This document shows, piece after piece, positions 27,174-36,180 of a stretch of 64,000 nucleotides of DNA. The notes below the pieces were generated by a model. It did no database searches and had not been told where the DNA came from. It saw nothing but the letters and a program-made list of their open reading frames with translations. Each line of letters opens with the position of its first letter. Position 1 is the stretch's first letter. Source of the stretch: Candidatus Gastranaerophilales bacterium (GTDB lineage: Bacteria > Cyanobacteriota > Vampirovibrionia > Gastranaerophilales > Gastranaerophilaceae); assembly GCA_944325085.1 (NCBI GenBank), contig CALUYT010000057.1:1-64000 (forward strand), given 5' to 3'. The translations under genes were made by a program, and so were the position numbers.

Positions 27174-27239
27174 AAATAAGCCTCCTTTTTTGAAAATTGT
27201 AAAAAGGAAGTTTGTTTTATACTATTATTCTATTTACTA

Positions 27240-27473
27240 TTAAAATGTCTTATTTTCAAAGATGTTTTTGTTTTTTAATTTGTCTTTAGGTACGACAATT
27301 CCACAATATTTGCACGCAAAATATTCATTAGAACTATCAAGGGGTAAAAATAAATGTTCACAACTTTCATCAGGTGAATTTAATTCCTGATCTTGTTGTT
27401 CTAATGGGTTGTAATAATTTGGTACTCTTTTTTTTGGTTTAAAAGCTTGCGCAATTAGTTCAAAAATATACAT
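27240..27473 (-). CDS. Small Zn-ribbon-like protein
   Basis: The 77-residue protein has a CxH...CxxC arrangement (CEHLFLPLD followed by FACKYCGIVVPKDKL) that would bind one Zn as a ribbon. The N-terminus (MYIFELIAQAFKPKKRV) is amphipathic and basic. Its ATG follows directly after the cdd stop codon, so it is translated from the same mRNA. No known function; DNA, RNA or protein contact are all possible. Confidence 0.7.
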   Translation of the reverse strand: MYIFELIAQAFKPKKRVPNYYNPLEQQDQELNSPDESCEHLFLPLDSSNEYFACKYCGIVVPKDKLKNKNIFENKTF

Positions 27474-27851
27474 TTATAGAGAAAATCTTTCAGGTAATAG
27501 TTCTGTAATTTTGTAAATTTTTAAATCATCGTTGATTTTTACGATAATATCAGTGTTATCATCGCAAAACTCGCTAATGACTTGTCTGCAAGCTCCACAA
27601 GGTGTGCAGTTATCTTGTTTTGGAGAATAAACTGCTATTGCTTTGATTTTTCTTTCGCCATCTGCAATTGCTGATCCTATTGCATTTCTTTCAGCACAGA
27701 TTGTTAATCCAAAACTTGAATTTTCAAAGTTACAACCAGTATATGTTTTATCATTTTCTGTTAGAACGCAAGCGCCTACCGGGAAATTTGAATAAGGCAC
27801 ATAAGCTCTAGTTGAAGCGTCAATAGCTTTTTTCATTAAATCTTCATACAT
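27474..27851 (-). CDS. cdd: Cytidine deaminase
   Basis: The 125-residue homotetrameric-type enzyme deaminates cytidine and deoxycytidine to uridines in pyrimidine salvage. The Zn site is complete: FGLTICAERNAIGSAI (Cys ligand and catalytic Glu) and CTPCGACRQVISEF (two Cys ligands). NFPVGACV and the GCNFENSS nucleoside-binding segment are present. GAGGAAA precedes the ATG. The small Zn-ribbon gene is coupled downstream. Confidence 0.96.
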   Translation of the reverse strand: MYEDLMKKAIDASTRAYVPYSNFPVGACVLTENDKTYTGCNFENSSFGLTICAERNAIGSAIADGERKIKAIAVYSPKQDNCTPCGACRQVISEFCDDNTDIIVKINDDLKIYKITELLPERFSL

Positions 27852-28010
27852 AATAAATTTTTCCTCTTTTTATATTATATATTTTTTATTTTATTTGTTA
27901 TCCATTAATCAGATGAAAGTTTTAATTTTTCTTAAAATTTAAGTTTAATTATTAAAGATTTTACAACTTATTCCGATTTTATTTGTAAATATTAACTGAA
28001 AGTTTTGTAT

Positions 28011-29105
28011 ATGGAAGTTTCAAGAATAAACGCTGTTTCTCCAATGCAAATCGATTGGAGAAAATTAACGGCAAAAGAAATAATTGAATATAATAACCAA
28101 GGTGTTGAAGTTCCAACGCAATATTTGCAATGGGCGCAAGAATTTAGGCAATCTTTGACTGCAGGAGATACTGATGACACAACATATGAAAGTGCTGAGT
28201 CATCTCGTTCTACTTCGACATCTCAAGTTCCTAGTGTTCAGCCTCAAGACCAAACAACTTCAACGGGAGATACTTCAACTCCTCAAGCTGATACTCCTGA
28301 AGAAAATTTAACAGCTAAAGAAAAAAGAAAACAATTAGAAGAACAAGGTTATGGATTAATTCCTCTTGCTTACGAATTTAAAAATTTGAGTAATACCAAA
28401 GGCGATGCTTCAGAAGAAGCTAACAAAACAGCATCTTCTGCTTCAACAGTTTCTCAAAATTCAATCGAAAGTTTAGATAGTTATATGTCAGGTTTGATGT
28501 CTGAAATTAATGATTTAAAATCTAAAATTAGTTCTGAATCTAAAAAGAATAAAGAAGGTAATATTGCAAAAGTTAATAGGCTTCGTCAGCAATTACAAGG
28601 ACTTGGACAAAGTGGTCAAAATGTTGTTGCCTCATATTCAGTAGAAATAAATAATTTGATGAATCTTGTAAATGCACAAGTTGGAATTCCTACTGATGGT
28701 ATTGACTACGGTAATGAAACTGTATCTATTGGTGAAGAAGTAGAAAAAATTCCTTTATTTGGTGCTGTTGGAAAAAGAACTAAACGAGCAGGAGATGATG
28801 CTATATCAAAATCTCAAGAGGCAAGTAATACAATAAATGATTCAATGAGCACATTAAATGACAATCAAAGAACTATAAGCTCTCATGTGAATGATATTAC
28901 TGTAGAAACTGGTGTTTCAGAAGCTTCAGCAAAAGAAAACGGTGAAAATGGCAACACTGATTCAGAAAAGAAAGAATCAGATAAATCTGTTAAAACTGCA
29001 CAAAATGATGGTACTGATACCACAGCTAAAAATAGTACAAGTTTAGATGAAATATTAAAAGCTAAAATCCGTAAGGGTGAAAAAGTAGATAATCAATCAG
29101 CGTAA
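28011..29105 (+). CDS. Ser/Thr/Gln-rich coiled-coil protein of unknown function
   Basis: The 364-residue protein has a short conserved-looking N-terminus (MEVSRINAVSPMQIDWRKL), a low-complexity Ser/Thr/Gln/Asp linker at about 50-110, a central predicted coiled coil (SLDSYMSGLMSEINDLKSK), a glycine-containing middle and a Ser/Asp/Lys/Asn tail. It has no signal peptide or membrane span. A TTG two codons earlier is in frame, but ATG 28011 is preferred. No clear ribosome site is visible. Its last 9 bases overlap the 3' end of convergent rpe. Composition suggests a structural or exported substrate-like protein; the role is unknown. Confidence 0.75.
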   Translation: MEVSRINAVSPMQIDWRKLTAKEIIEYNNQGVEVPTQYLQWAQEFRQSLTAGDTDDTTYESAESSRSTSTSQVPSVQPQDQTTSTGDTSTPQADTPEENLTAKEKRKQLEEQGYGLIPLAYEFKNLSNTKGDASEEANKTASSASTVSQNSIESLDSYMSGLMSEINDLKSKISSESKKNKEGNIAKVNRLRQQLQGLGQSGQNVVASYSVEINNLMNLVNAQVGIPTDGIDYGNETVSIGEEVEKIPLFGAVGKRTKRAGDDAISKSQEASNTINDSMSTLNDNQRTISSHVNDITVETGVSEASAKENGENGNTDSEKKESDKSVKTAQNDGTDTTAKNSTSLDEILKAKIRKGEKVDNQSA

Positions 29106-29741
29106 TGAATTGATAGCTTGTTGTATATTGTTTGATTTATATATATAATTCCCCGCAACTAGAGAATTTGCACCGTAATTTGTGCATATTTTGCCAGTTG
29201 TATTGTTTATACCGCCATCAACTTGTATTATTAGATTTTCTGATGCTTCTTGTTTTATAATTTTTATTTTTTCTGCGCAATCTTGCATAAACTTTTGTCC
29301 GCCAAAACCTGGTTCGACTGTCATAACAAGTAATAAATCTAATTTATCTAAATATTTTAAAATCTTTTCAGCTTCGGTTTTTGGTTTTATGGAAAGACCA
29401 GCCTTTATTCCATATGAATGTATTTTTTCAATAATCGGAATTATATTTTCTTCTTTTACTGCTTCGTAGTGAAATGTTAAAATATCGGCGCCGGCTGATG
29501 CAAAATCTGCAATATATTTTTCAGGATTGCTTATCATTAAATGAACATCAAGTGGTAAGTTAGTAACTTGTTTTATTGATTTTACAACAGGAATACCTAT
29601 TGTTATGTTTGGTACAAAATGTCCATCCATTACATCTACATGTAGCCAATTTGCTCCTGCATTTTCTACATTTTTTATATCTCTTTCAAGATTTGCAAAG
29701 TCTGCGGATAGTATTGAAGGTGATATTATAATTTCTTTCAT
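29097..29741 (-). CDS. rpe: Ribulose-phosphate 3-epimerase
   Basis: The 214-residue TIM-barrel enzyme interconverts ribulose-5-phosphate and xylulose-5-phosphate in the pentose phosphate pathway. Marks are SPSILSADFANLERDI, the metal/catalytic block HVDVMDGHFVPNITIG, DVHLMISNPEKYI, MTVEPGFGGQKF and VDGGINNTTG. It is the last gene of the pyrH-frr-cdsA-rnc-rpe run and begins directly after the rnc stop. Confidence 0.97.
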   Translation of the reverse strand: MKEIIISPSILSADFANLERDIKNVENAGANWLHVDVMDGHFVPNITIGIPVVKSIKQVTNLPLDVHLMISNPEKYIADFASAGADILTFHYEAVKEENIIPIIEKIHSYGIKAGLSIKPKTEAEKILKYLDKLDLLLVMTVEPGFGGQKFMQDCAEKIKIIKQEASENLIIQVDGGINNTTGKICTNYGANSLVAGNYIYKSNNIQQAINSLR

Positions 29742-30425
29742 TTATACAATTCCTAATTTTTTACAAGCTGTATATGCGCATTTTTGTTCAGCTTCTTTTT
29801 TTGTAGAACCTTTTTCTACTGCTAAAACTTCATTATTGTATATAACTTCAATTTCAAATTCTTTTTTATGTTCAGGACCTGTTTCTTTTATAACTCTATA
29901 TACAGGTCTATCTTTTGTCTTTTCTTGAGTGTATTCTTGCAAGATTGCTTTTGCATTAAATCTTTCAAAATGGGTTGAAACTTCATCAATATACGGTTTA
30001 AATGTTTTTTCTATATATTTTATTATTTCATCAAATTTACCATCAAGATAATAAGCTCCAAGTACTGCTTCAAATACGCAAGCACAAATTGAATTCAAAT
30101 TTCTACAGCCTTGTTTTTCTTCATGTTTACTCATTATAATAAGGTTTTGAAGTCCATTTTTTTTCGCAATATCTGCTAAGGTATTATCAGAAACAATAAT
30201 ACCTCTAATTTTTGATAATTCACCTTCATTTGATTCAGGGTACATTTTTAGTAGTACATCTGAAATTGTGAGTTTTAAAACCGCATCTCCCAAAAATTCT
30301 AAGCGTTCATAGCATTGTTGATGTGGCAAATTATTTTCTTTTGTGAAAGATGAATGTGTTAGTGCATGTTTATACAAATCTTCAGAAATTGTCTCAATTC
30401 CAAATATGTCAGCAATTGATTTCAT
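29742..30425 (-). CDS. rnc: Ribonuclease III with altered metal-site residue
   Basis: The 227-residue protein has the RNase III domain (signature ERLEFLGDAVL at 40-50) and a C-terminal double-stranded-RNA-binding domain from about 155. It processes rRNA precursors and structured mRNAs. Catalytic Glu43, Asp47 and Glu119 match E. coli Glu41, Asp45 and Glu117, but the position of E. coli Asp114 is Cys116 (SICACVFEA in place of SILADTVEA). That Asp binds the catalytic Mg ion, so activity may be reduced or metal preference changed. The start overlaps the cdsA stop (TAATG). Confidence 0.93.
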   Translation of the reverse strand: MKSIADIFGIETISEDLYKHALTHSSFTKENNLPHQQCYERLEFLGDAVLKLTISDVLLKMYPESNEGELSKIRGIIVSDNTLADIAKKNGLQNLIIMSKHEEKQGCRNLNSICACVFEAVLGAYYLDGKFDEIIKYIEKTFKPYIDEVSTHFERFNAKAILQEYTQEKTKDRPVYRVIKETGPEHKKEFEIEVIYNNEVLAVEKGSTKKEAEQKCAYTACKKLGIV

Positions 30426-31294
30426 TAAAATAGACCTTTCACAAAGTTAGAAAGTGTATTCATCCATTCAGTTTGGAAGATAAAACACTTGCAGAAATAA
30501 TACATAATCGGAATTGTTAGTATAAAACTGTCTGTTCTATCAAGAAAACCGCCATGCCCAGGTAGGCTTGTTCCTGAATCTTTTACTCCTGCATCTCTTT
30601 TTATAAGTGATTCTGATAAATCTCCGATTTGAGCAAATACAGTACAGATAATTCCTGCTAATATTGCTACATACCATTGTAAGCCAAGATATAAGCCTAT
30701 AACCAAAGCTCCTAACAAAGCAAAAAACATACCTCCAATAGAGCCTTCAATAGTTTTGTTAGGACTAATTACCGGAGCCAATTTGTGTTTTCCAAATTTA
30801 GAACCTATATAATAGCAGCCAACATCTGTTAATAAGATTGATATAAACATCAATACAACAAAACCTAAGCCGCTATCGTATTTATCGCAAGATAAATCTC
30901 TTAAAAATATTAGATGTAGCGGAAACCATCCGCAATAAACCATTCCAAGCAAAGTTGTTGCAACATTTGCAATATATGGTTGTCTGCCTCTAAACAGTAC
31001 CCACATAAAAGATGCCATAGCACAAATAGTAAGTGTTATAGCTACCAAATCAAATCTTTTAAAATAAACAACAGTAGTTAATATTGCTTCTGTAAAATAA
31101 ATGACTTTAAGGCTTGGATAAAAACCTTTGTGGTTCAAAATTTTAACATATTCTCTTGAACCTACAATCAGCATAAATATTAAAAGTAATAATAATGCTA
31201 TATTCCCGACTATAATTGCACTTAGGACTATTGTCCCTAGAATAAGTCCTGTTAACATTCTTGTTGCGTTTTTATTCAAGCCTAAATCAATCAT
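30425..31294 (-). CDS. cdsA: Phosphatidate cytidylyltransferase
   Basis: The 289-residue multi-span inner-membrane enzyme makes CDP-diacylglycerol from CTP and phosphatidic acid for phospholipid synthesis. About eight hydrophobic spans are seen. The C-terminal signature SLIKRDAGVKDSGTSLPGHGGFLDRTDS is complete, and SPNKTIEGSIGG matches the conserved loop. Translation is coupled to frr (TAATG overlap) and rnc. Confidence 0.96.
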   Translation of the reverse strand: MIDLGLNKNATRMLTGLILGTIVLSAIIVGNIALLLLLIFMLIVGSREYVKILNHKGFYPSLKVIYFTEAILTTVVYFKRFDLVAITLTICAMASFMWVLFRGRQPYIANVATTLLGMVYCGWFPLHLIFLRDLSCDKYDSGLGFVVLMFISILLTDVGCYYIGSKFGKHKLAPVISPNKTIEGSIGGMFFALLGALVIGLYLGLQWYVAILAGIICTVFAQIGDLSESLIKRDAGVKDSGTSLPGHGGFLDRTDSFILTIPIMYYFCKCFIFQTEWMNTLSNFVKGLF

Positions 31295-31860
31295 TATACA
31301 GTCATAACCTCTTTTTCTTTTACTGCAACAGCACTGTCAATATTTGCAGTATATTTATCTGTTAATTTTTGAATTTTATCTTGGTTATCTTTTACCATAT
31401 CTTCTGGTAAATTTTCACTTTTTTCTAGTTTCTTTAATTGATCAGTCATATCTCTTCTGATGTTTCTTACAGCAACTTTAGCATCTTCACCCAATTTTTT
31501 AACATCTTTAGATATTTCTTTTCTTCTATCTTCAGTTAATGGTGGAAATGTTAATCTGATACAAATACCGTCACTGTTTGGAGTGATACCTATTTCAGCC
31601 TTGATGATCGCTTTTTCTATTTCTTTCATAATAGATTTATCGTAAGGCGTAATAACTAAAGTTGTACCATCTTGAACTGATACTTGAGACATTTGTCTTA
31701 AAGGGGTTGGTGCTCCGTAGTATTCAACAATAACTTTGTCTAAAATTCCAGGATTAGCACGACCAGAACGAATAGAGCTAAACTCTTTTTGTAATTGAGC
31801 GATAGCTTTTTCCATCTTTTCTTCGCCGAATAAAAATAATTCTTCTAAAGATTCTGACAT
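31294..31860 (-). CDS. frr: Ribosome recycling factor
   Basis: The 188-residue factor splits post-termination ribosomes with EF-G. RSGRANPGILDKVIVEYYG, QVSVQDGTTLVITPYDKS and IRLTFPPLTEDRRKE are canonical. It follows pyrH by 20 bases, with AGAGGT before ATG, as in the conserved pyrH-frr-cdsA order. Confidence 0.97.
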   Translation of the reverse strand: MSESLEELFLFGEEKMEKAIAQLQKEFSSIRSGRANPGILDKVIVEYYGAPTPLRQMSQVSVQDGTTLVITPYDKSIMKEIEKAIIKAEIGITPNSDGICIRLTFPPLTEDRRKEISKDVKKLGEDAKVAVRNIRRDMTDQLKKLEKSENLPEDMVKDNQDKIQKLTDKYTANIDSAVAVKEKEVMTV

Positions 31861-31880
31861 TTTTTACCTCTTTCGTATAA

Positions 31881-32591
31881 TTAACTAATATATGTTCCAA
31901 TTTTTTGATCGTTAAGTATGTTTTTTATTCCGTCTTCTTTTTTGAAGTCAAATACAACAATTGGAATATTGTTTTGTTTACATAATGCGCAAGCTGATGT
32001 ATCCATAACTTTTAATCCGTTTTTGATAATGTCATCATAAGTAATATTATCAAGTTTTTTAGCATTAGGATTAGTGTTAGGATCGTCAGTGTAAACTCCA
32101 TCGACACCATTTTTTGCCATAAGCATTGCTTGAGCATTTATTTCAGAAGCTCTAAGTGCTGCTGCTGTATCAGTTGTGAAGAATGGGTTTCCTGTTCCTG
32201 CTGCAAATATTACAACTCTACCTTTTTCTAAGTGTCTTATTGCTCTATGTCTAATATATGGTTCTGCAATTTGATTCATAGAAATAGCAGATTGAACTCT
32301 ACAAGGTACTTCAATTTGAGTAAGTGCGCTTTGTAATGCAATAGCATTCATTACTGTTGCAAGCATTCCTACATAATCTCCAGAAGCTTGGTCCATTCCA
32401 AGTTTTGCACTGTTTTTCATTCCTCTAAATATGTTGCCACCGCCAACTACAACTGCAACTTCAGCACCCATTTCGGTTACTTTTTTGATTTCGTTAGCTA
32501 TCATTTTTACTGGGGCTTGGTCTATTCCAAACTGTTGATCTCCAAGTAAAGCTTCCCCACTTATTTTTAGTAAAATTCTCTTATATTTCAA
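31881..32591 (-). CDS. pyrH: Uridylate kinase
   Basis: The 236-residue hexameric UMP kinase of the amino-acid-kinase family has [61 protein letters not shown] and [11 protein letters not shown]. It phosphorylates UMP to UDP. The start codon is TTG, supported by GGGAG eight bases upstream and the alignment of the N-terminus with the family. It has its own promoter and leads the pyrH-frr-cdsA-rnc-rpe group. Confidence 0.97.
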   Translation of the reverse strand: MKYKRILLKISGEALLGDQQFGIDQAPVKMIANEIKKVTEMGAEVAVVVGGGNIFRGMKNSAKLGMDQASGDYVGMLATVMNAIALQSALTQIEVPCRVQSAISMNQIAEPYIRHRAIRHLEKGRVVIFAAGTGNPFFTTDTAAALRASEINAQAMLMAKNGVDGVYTDDPNTNPNAKKLDNITYDDIIKNGLKVMDTSACALCKQNNIPIVVFDFKKEDGIKNILNDQKIGTYIS

Positions 32592-32617
32592 CTTTATATC
32601 TCCCTTAATCTTGTTTT

Positions 32618-32646
32618 ATCCTAGCTTAAAGACACTCTAAAGTAAA
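32618..32646 (-). promoter_or_regulatory. pyrH promoter
   Basis: On the minus strand TTTACT (32641-32646) and TAGGAT (32618-32623) are 17 bases apart, 26 bases before the pyrH start. It separates pyrH from the mgtC gene upstream. Confidence 0.65.
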
Positions 32647-32668
32647 GCTAATTGTAAAGGTTTTTTTC

Positions 32669-33409
32669 TTATTCTAAGCATTCTTGGATAGATATAGAAT
32701 CAATTCCTTGAATGTTGCTAAAAGCTTTGTATAAATCTTTTATCGGCTTTCTGCTTATTATATCAAGTGTACATGTTATTTTAGAGCTGTTTTCATCAAC
32801 TTTTAGTTGTTTTGTTGTTAATTCTGAAATTGATGGATATTTTTCAATAATATATTTTTGAATTTTTTGAGTGTAATCATTGTTGCAAGTAATATTGATT
32901 TTTACTCTTCTTGTAATTTTAGTACTGGTTGGTAGAACTTTTCTTTCAAAAACTCTAATAGAAACTAATGTAAGTATAGATAAAATTGTGCCGGCAAAGG
33001 CTATATCAAACATACCAGCACCACATGCCATTCCTATACTTGCGGCAATCCACAAAGTTGCAGCGGTTGTTAATCCTAATACAATTGGTCCGTTTCTTAA
33101 TACTGTACCAGCACCAATAAACCCGATACCAGTAACTATTTGAGCTGCGACCCTAGAGGTATCTCTCACACCTGTTGCGTGGTCAATAATTACGTTGTCT
33201 CCCGGTGCGAATGTAGGAAAACCGTATATAGAAATAAGTGTAAATACGCAAGCTCCTAAGCAAACTAAGATATGTGTTCTTAGTCCTGCATATTTGTTTG
33301 TAAGTTCTCTTTCTAAACCTATACAAAATCCAAAAATTACGGCAATAGTTATTCTGATAATGTACTCGTAATTAATTATGTGTGTTAATTTGTCAATGTT
33401 TAATTCCAT
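32669..33409 (-). CDS. MgtC/SapB-family membrane protein
   Basis: The 246-residue protein has four or five N-terminal spans with the family marks GLERELTNKYAGLRTHILVC, TSRVAAQIVTGIGFIGAGTV and GLTTAATLWIAASIGMACG, and a C-terminal cytoplasmic domain of about 90 residues resembling ACT-like tails. MgtC relatives affect magnesium homeostasis and F-ATPase activity in pathogens; the exact job here is unknown. It lies 14 bases after the TPR gene at the end of the ABC-importer group. Confidence 0.92.
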   Translation of the reverse strand: MELNIDKLTHIINYEYIIRITIAVIFGFCIGLERELTNKYAGLRTHILVCLGACVFTLISIYGFPTFAPGDNVIIDHATGVRDTSRVAAQIVTGIGFIGAGTVLRNGPIVLGLTTAATLWIAASIGMACGAGMFDIAFAGTILSILTLVSIRVFERKVLPTSTKITRRVKINITCNNDYTQKIQKYIIEKYPSISELTTKQLKVDENSSKITCTLDIISRKPIKDLYKAFSNIQGIDSISIQECLE

Positions 33410-33423
33410 TTTTTTATCCTATA

Positions 33424-34116
33424 TTATTTAATTCTATTACTTTGTCTTAATTCAATTTCTTTGATTTGTTTTATTGCTTTTTTATATTCTTTTATGTTGC
33501 CTAACTTTTTAGATATTTTAGCTTTATCTTGCAAAGCTTCTAAACTTTTAGGGTAGCTTTTTAACATTTTATCAATTTCTGAGTTTGCTAATTTATAATT
33601 TCCTTTACTCATTTCAATTTCGGCTTTATACATATGTGCTCTGGTTGGATAAGGTTTTTCCTTTTTTAAATCATTTAATATTTGTTCCGCTTTTTTTATC
33701 TCACCAAGATTTAAATATGCTCTTGTTATCATACCTTTGTTATTTGATTTTTTTGCATATTCTAAAGATTGTTGATATTCTTGTTTTTTCATAAGTGCAA
33801 AAGCTGCAAAATAATAGTGCATATCGTTTGCTTTATTTAATTTTTCAAGCTCTTTTACATAAGTTATTGTTGTATCAAAATCTTTTGAAAGAATAAGACT
33901 TGGTAAAGCTGAATTAATTGCAAATTCTTTTTGAGGCGTCATTATTGCATATTTTACTGCAAGTTTGTTCCATTTTAAATTCTTTATACCGGTTTTACCT
34001 TCTTCAATTATTCCAATATATAGGTATAAGAATGGAAGAATGACAAAAAACATAAAAATTCCAAAAGCAATCAAACCAATTGATATAATAGTTGCTGTTT
34101 TAGAACATTTTTTCAT
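33424..34116 (-). CDS. Membrane-anchored TPR protein
   Basis: The 230-residue protein has one N-terminal span (ATIISIGLIAFGIFMFFVIL) and then helical pairs typical of tetratricopeptide repeats (residues about 90-210, for example YFAAFALMKKQEYQQSLEYA). It is probably exposed outside the inner membrane or in the periplasm and binds partner proteins. GGAGG is five bases before ATG 34116, so a TTG 15 bases earlier is rejected. It lies between the permease gene and mgtC with short gaps, suggesting one transcript. Confidence 0.8.
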   Translation of the reverse strand: MKKCSKTATIISIGLIAFGIFMFFVILPFLYLYIGIIEEGKTGIKNLKWNKLAVKYAIMTPQKEFAINSALPSLILSKDFDTTITYVKELEKLNKANDMHYYFAAFALMKKQEYQQSLEYAKKSNNKGMITRAYLNLGEIKKAEQILNDLKKEKPYPTRAHMYKAEIEMSKGNYKLANSEIDKMLKSYPKSLEALQDKAKISKKLGNIKEYKKAIKQIKEIELRQSNRIK

Positions 34117-34140
34117 TTTACCTCCAACCAATTTTATAAA

Positions 34141-35208
34141 TTATCGAATTTTACTTTTTGGATCAAGTACGTCTCTTATAGTATCACCTATCAAGTTAAA
34201 AGCCAAAACTGATACAAAAATTAAAAAACCTGGGGTTAATAACCACGGTCTATATAATATATTTGTAAATTCTTGAGCTTCTTTAAGCATATTGCCCCAG
34301 CTTGCATCCGGTTGTTGAATTCCCAGACCTAAGAAACTTAAACCAGATTCAGATAATATATAAGATGGAATTGATAATGTCATTGCAACAATTACAAAAC
34401 TTGTTGTTTGAGGCAATATATGTTTGATAATAATTCTTAATTTTGAAGCTCCTATAGTTTGTGCAGCTTGTACATATTCTTGACTTTTGATAGATAAAAC
34501 CATTCCTCTTACAACTCTTGCAAACCCTGCCCAACCAATTAGAGCAAGTATTATTACAATCAATAAAAATCGTTGTGTACTAGTCATTCCTGAAGGTAAT
34601 ATAGATGCCAATATAATAAGAAGGTAAAAGCTTGGGATAGACATAACCGCTTCCGCAAATCTCATCATTATAATATCGACTTTCCCGCCAAAATAGCCAG
34701 AAATACCTCCATAAAGTAAACCGATAGGGAATAATACAAATAAAGCCAAAAATCCTATTGTCATAGAAATTCTGCCGCCAAATAGTAATCTGGAAAATAC
34801 ATCTCTACCATTAATATCAGTTCCAAGAATAAATATTCTCCCCGAATTGTCAGTGGTAAATAAATGTCTTTTCATAGGTATTAGACCTAAAAATTTGTAA
34901 GGTTGACCTTTAGCAAAAAATTTGATGTAGTGTTTTTGACTTCTATCAAGATTATATTTTATTTCTAAATCAACAGGGTCAAATTCTCTGATATAATTAT
35001 AAGTATATGGTTTTGATAATTTGCCGTTTTCATCAATAGTGAATACTTTTGATGGTGGAACATATGCCATAGTTCTATCTGAAAAATCTTTTGTATAAGG
35101 TGCTATAAAATCTGCAAAAAATAATGCAAGATATATAATTCCTAATACAATTAGAGCAAGTCTTGCGAATTTATCTTTCCATAGTTGTTTAATAACTTCT
35201 TTTATCAT
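34141..35208 (-). CDS. Oligopeptide-type ABC permease, DppC/OppC-like
   Basis: The 355-residue inner-membrane subunit has an N-terminal span, a periplasmic loop of about 90 residues (longer than usual) and the BPD-transport core (GTDINGRDVFSRLLFGGR, then the EAA loop VRGMVLSIKSQEYVQAAQTIGASKLRIIIKHILP split across residues). It pairs with the OppB-like permease, whose 3' end it overlaps by 4 bases. ATPase genes are not in this operon. Confidence 0.93.
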   Translation of the reverse strand: MIKEVIKQLWKDKFARLALIVLGIIYLALFFADFIAPYTKDFSDRTMAYVPPSKVFTIDENGKLSKPYTYNYIREFDPVDLEIKYNLDRSQKHYIKFFAKGQPYKFLGLIPMKRHLFTTDNSGRIFILGTDINGRDVFSRLLFGGRISMTIGFLALFVLFPIGLLYGGISGYFGGKVDIIMMRFAEAVMSIPSFYLLIILASILPSGMTSTQRFLLIVIILALIGWAGFARVVRGMVLSIKSQEYVQAAQTIGASKLRIIIKHILPQTTSFVIVAMTLSIPSYILSESGLSFLGLGIQQPDASWGNMLKEAQEFTNILYRPWLLTPGFLIFVSVLAFNLIGDTIRDVLDPKSKIR

Positions 35209-36176
35209 GATTTCACCCTTATTCTCGGATCTGTGATGATAAGAAGTATATCCGCAATTAAATTACCTAAAACAAGCATTATTGCACCCATCATCAATGA
35301 TGCCATAACTAAATTAATATCTGACTTCATAACGGCTTCTAATATAAGTCTGCCAAGCCCCGGATATTGAAATACATATTCTGTTAATGCTGCTCCGCTC
35401 AATAAACCAGCAAATTCAAAACCTAAAAGAGTAATCATTGGGTTTATTGCATTTCTTAGTGCATGTTTATAGATTACAACAAATTCTGGTAATCCTTTTG
35501 CTCTTGCAAATTTTACATAATCGCTATCTAAAACATCAAGCATATTAGCTCTCATCTGTCTTTGAAGTCCGGCAAGTGAAATTGTAAATAATACAAATAC
35601 CGGTAAAATTAGATGATATGCAATATCAAAAAATTTTTCAATAAAATTCATATCAGCAAAATTCGGACTGGTTAATCCTCCAATAGGGAACCATCCTGTT
35701 TTTACTGCAAATAAAAGTAATAGCACCGCAAAGAAAAATGACGGAATTGCCATTCCTATACTTGTAAATACAGTTAAAACTCTATCAAATGTTGTTTTCC
35801 AATGCACTGCTGCAATAATTCCCAGCGGTACACCAACAAGCCAGGTTAAAAGAATAACTAAAGATGTTAAAAGAAGTGTATTTGGAATCCTTTCTTTTAA
35901 CTTTTGACTAACTTTTTCTCCTGTTGAAGTTACACCTAAATCTCCTCTAATGAATGAATAAGCCCATTTGCCGTATTGAACGATAATAGGTTTATCAAGA
36001 CCAAGTCTTTGTCTTTCTTTTTCTACTGTGATTGGTGAAATTGAAGGGTTTAATTTTAGCTCCGCTAAAGGGTCAACCGGAGAAAGTCTTATTATAAAAA
36101 AGCTTATTAATGAAACCATAATTAATAATGGTATAGTTTGAAGTATTCTTTTTATTATGTATTTTAGAGTTTCCAT
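35205..36176 (-). CDS. Oligopeptide-type ABC permease, DppB/OppB-like
   Basis: The 323-residue permease begins METLKYIIKRILQTIPLLI and has six spans, the RLGLDKPIIVQYGKW segment and the EAA-type loop with FARAKGLPEFVVIYKHALRN, which contacts the ATPase. ATG 36176 is chosen because GGAG precedes it at seven bases inside the end of the binding-protein gene; an earlier in-frame start lacks this. It forms the channel with the OppC-like protein. Confidence 0.93.
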   Translation of the reverse strand: METLKYIIKRILQTIPLLIMVSLISFFIIRLSPVDPLAELKLNPSISPITVEKERQRLGLDKPIIVQYGKWAYSFIRGDLGVTSTGEKVSQKLKERIPNTLLLTSLVILLTWLVGVPLGIIAAVHWKTTFDRVLTVFTSIGMAIPSFFFAVLLLLFAVKTGWFPIGGLTSPNFADMNFIEKFFDIAYHLILPVFVLFTISLAGLQRQMRANMLDVLDSDYVKFARAKGLPEFVVIYKHALRNAINPMITLLGFEFAGLLSGAALTEYVFQYPGLGRLILEAVMKSDINLVMASLMMGAIMLVLGNLIADILLIITDPRIRVKS

Positions 36177-36180
36177 ATTG

